Source: Theobroma cacao
Taxonomy: Eukaryota; Streptophyta; Magnoliopsida; Malvales; Malvaceae
Length of the DNA: 64,000 nt
Direction: 5' to 3'
Assembly: GCF_000208745.1 (NCBI RefSeq)
Contig: NC_030854.1
Coordinates: 35,628,120 to 35,692,119, forward strand
Shown: positions 63,101 to 64,000 of the stretch, piece by piece
How positions within the stretch are numbered: the first letter of the stretch is position 1
How the letters are laid out: each line of letters begins with the position of its first letter
The notes under the pieces: model-generated
What the model was told of the DNA's origin: nothing
Databases searched by the model: none
Seen by the model: the letters and a program-made list of their open reading frames with translations, nothing else
Made by a program: the position numbers and the translations under genes

Positions 63101-64000
63101 AACATGGATTATGATTTTTGGGTGTGAGGAGTACTATAAGATCATCTTTTTTTTTGCCTATTATGTTCTTATTTTATTTATTTATTCTATTTGTTTTCCT
63201 GTAAGACTTGATTCTATCTGTCATATGTTGTTTCAGATATTTCGGACTCCTGAAGGAATTCTTTCCAATGAGCAAGGTGTTTATGTTGCAGAATCTGTTA
63301 CTTCTAAGAACACAAAACAACAGGTGTTTGTATTCCTCTTTAATCTGCTGTTTTGTTTTTCTTTTTCCATAGCTTTTCTTGATCAGCACTTTTCAGTCAT
63401 TTATAGTTTATGTTATATTCGCAGGACCGTATCAATTCTAACCATTCTGGAAAGAGGGAGACCTCTAGTAGAGCAGCTGGTGGTGGTGGGAAAAAGGATA
63501 TTGGAAAGTCAATGAAGAAGGCTGGCATGTCAACTTTGCAATCTGTCTACTGCTTCATAATTCCAATTGCTTAATTCATGTCATAAAGTTGTCTATATTA
63601 TTTAATCTTTATAGATAAAGGAAAGACTGCAAAAGAGGAGGCTCGAGAGCAGCTTCTTAGAGAGGAGGCATCAATACGTGAGAAGGTTCGGGAAATACAG
63701 AAGAATCTGTCTTTGATGCTGAATGCTCTTGGGGACATGGCTGTTGCTAATCCTGTTTTTGCACATAGTCAATTACCTTCACTGGTTCGTGCCTTGCAAA
63801 CTGCTCTGTTTTCTTTCTTTCTATATTTTCTGTAGGTGTATTTTATCAGCCCTTGATGAGTGTGTTGCATGGCAGTTTGTAATTTTCTAGCTGCAACCTC
63901 CTTGATGGGGTGAGGTAGGGCTACCATCAGGCTGCTATTTTAACCACCACTAGCACATATTGTGGGTACAATTTAGGTAAGGTTTCTTACATGCTTTTCC
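57180..64000 (+). CDS. GCN1: GCN1 / ILITYHIA, eIF2alpha-kinase activator, N-terminal third (runs off window)
   Basis: Eighteen exons: 57180..57303, 58490..58866, 58962..59093, 59236..59617, 59774..59920, 60037..60221, 60329..60455, 60580..60653, 60739..60815, 60900..60936, 61055..61221, 61474..61660, 61755..61832, 61967..62086, 62170..62229, 63237..63323, 63425..63524, 63615..63784. They encode about 877 in-frame codons of a protein of about 2,600 aa. The sequence is alpha-helical HEAT-repeat type, with family blocks such as LLKWSCLLLSRSQFATVS and NALCRVAAAQASLLHIVMQR, and a charged KGKTAKEEAREQLL region near the end. GCN1 binds ribosomes and GCN2 and is needed for GCN2 to phosphorylate eIF2alpha. 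Arabidopsis ILITYHIA also affects bacterial immunity and leaf development. Intron 17 appears to use a GC donor. Exon 12 has a NAGNAG acceptor. The last border (63784) is the least certain. Confidence 0.9.
62230..63236 (+). other. GCN1 intron 15 (1.0 kb)
   Basis: The longest intron inside the conserved part of the gene, with GT and AG ends. Open frames in it (62742-62966, 62837-63022) are Phe/Leu-rich strings without features. Confidence 0.75.
63525..63614 (+). other. GCN1 intron 17, predicted GC-AG intron
   Basis: A 90-base intron whose 5' end reads GGCTG|GCATGT and 3' end TTTATAG|AT. Only this GC donor keeps the frame (MKKA-D-KGKTAKEEA). The nearest GT, at 63529, would give a stop at once. 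Confidence 0.65.

Noticed and set aside
1..64000. CRISPR arrays, operons, plasmid or phage functions
   Set aside because: The window is plant nuclear DNA. No spaced identical repeats or bacterial gene order were seen. The short tandem repeats are microsatellites or simple duplications.
1..64000. tRNA, rRNA or known microRNA genes
   Set aside because: I looked for tRNA A/B-box pairs and several conserved plant microRNA sequences by eye and saw none. A covariance-model search (tRNAscan-SE, Infernal) would be decisive.

Overview
The window is nuclear DNA of a flowering plant. Genes are broken by many short AT-rich GT-AG introns, intergenic DNA is AT-rich with microsatellites, and plant transposons are present. 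The gene content (nuclear psaE, pTAC3, a DREB2 factor, a type-C response regulator, LTL1-like GDSL lipases) points to a eudicot, probably a rosid. The species cannot be fixed by reading alone. Three single N bases show this is a scaffolded assembly.

Layout. 1-538 (minus): first two exons of the SCAR/WAVE subunit PIR. 1891-8884 (minus): complete 13-exon pTAC3/PAP1, a plastid RNA-polymerase-associated PPR/SAP protein. 10340-14992: truncated Angela-like Ty1/copia element (one LTR, leader, decayed gag). 14993-16226 and 21530-22290: two decayed copies of a class-3 lipase segment, flanking an intact type-C response regulator (18499-19120, minus). 23003-46143: tandem array of four minus-strand GDSL esterase/lipase genes of the LTL1/CUS2 type. 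Three look intact and one (26242-28288) is a pseudogene that has lost its catalytic Asp. Between the third and fourth copies lie two hAT-like non-autonomous elements. 50633-51148: copia RNase H fragment. 52645-54146 (plus): psaE. 54822-55463 (minus): DREB2D-like AP2/ERF factor. 57180-63784 and beyond (plus): the first 18 exons of GCN1/ILITYHIA.

The genes do not form a pathway. The only functional cluster is the GDSL array, whose family relatives act on cutin and extracellular lipids. pTAC3 and PsaE both serve the chloroplast but lie 44 kb apart with unrelated genes between.

I did not find a previously undescribed system. The items most worth checking are the catalytic-site loss in the GDSL pseudogene, a predicted GC-AG intron and a NAGNAG acceptor in GCN1, the microsatellite-encoded poly-Ser end of pTAC3, the enlarged Pro/Thr linker of PsaE, and an exact 71-bp duplication around an N that looks like an assembly error. 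All exon borders were placed by eye from reading frame, splice dinucleotides and family alignment from memory. No search was run.
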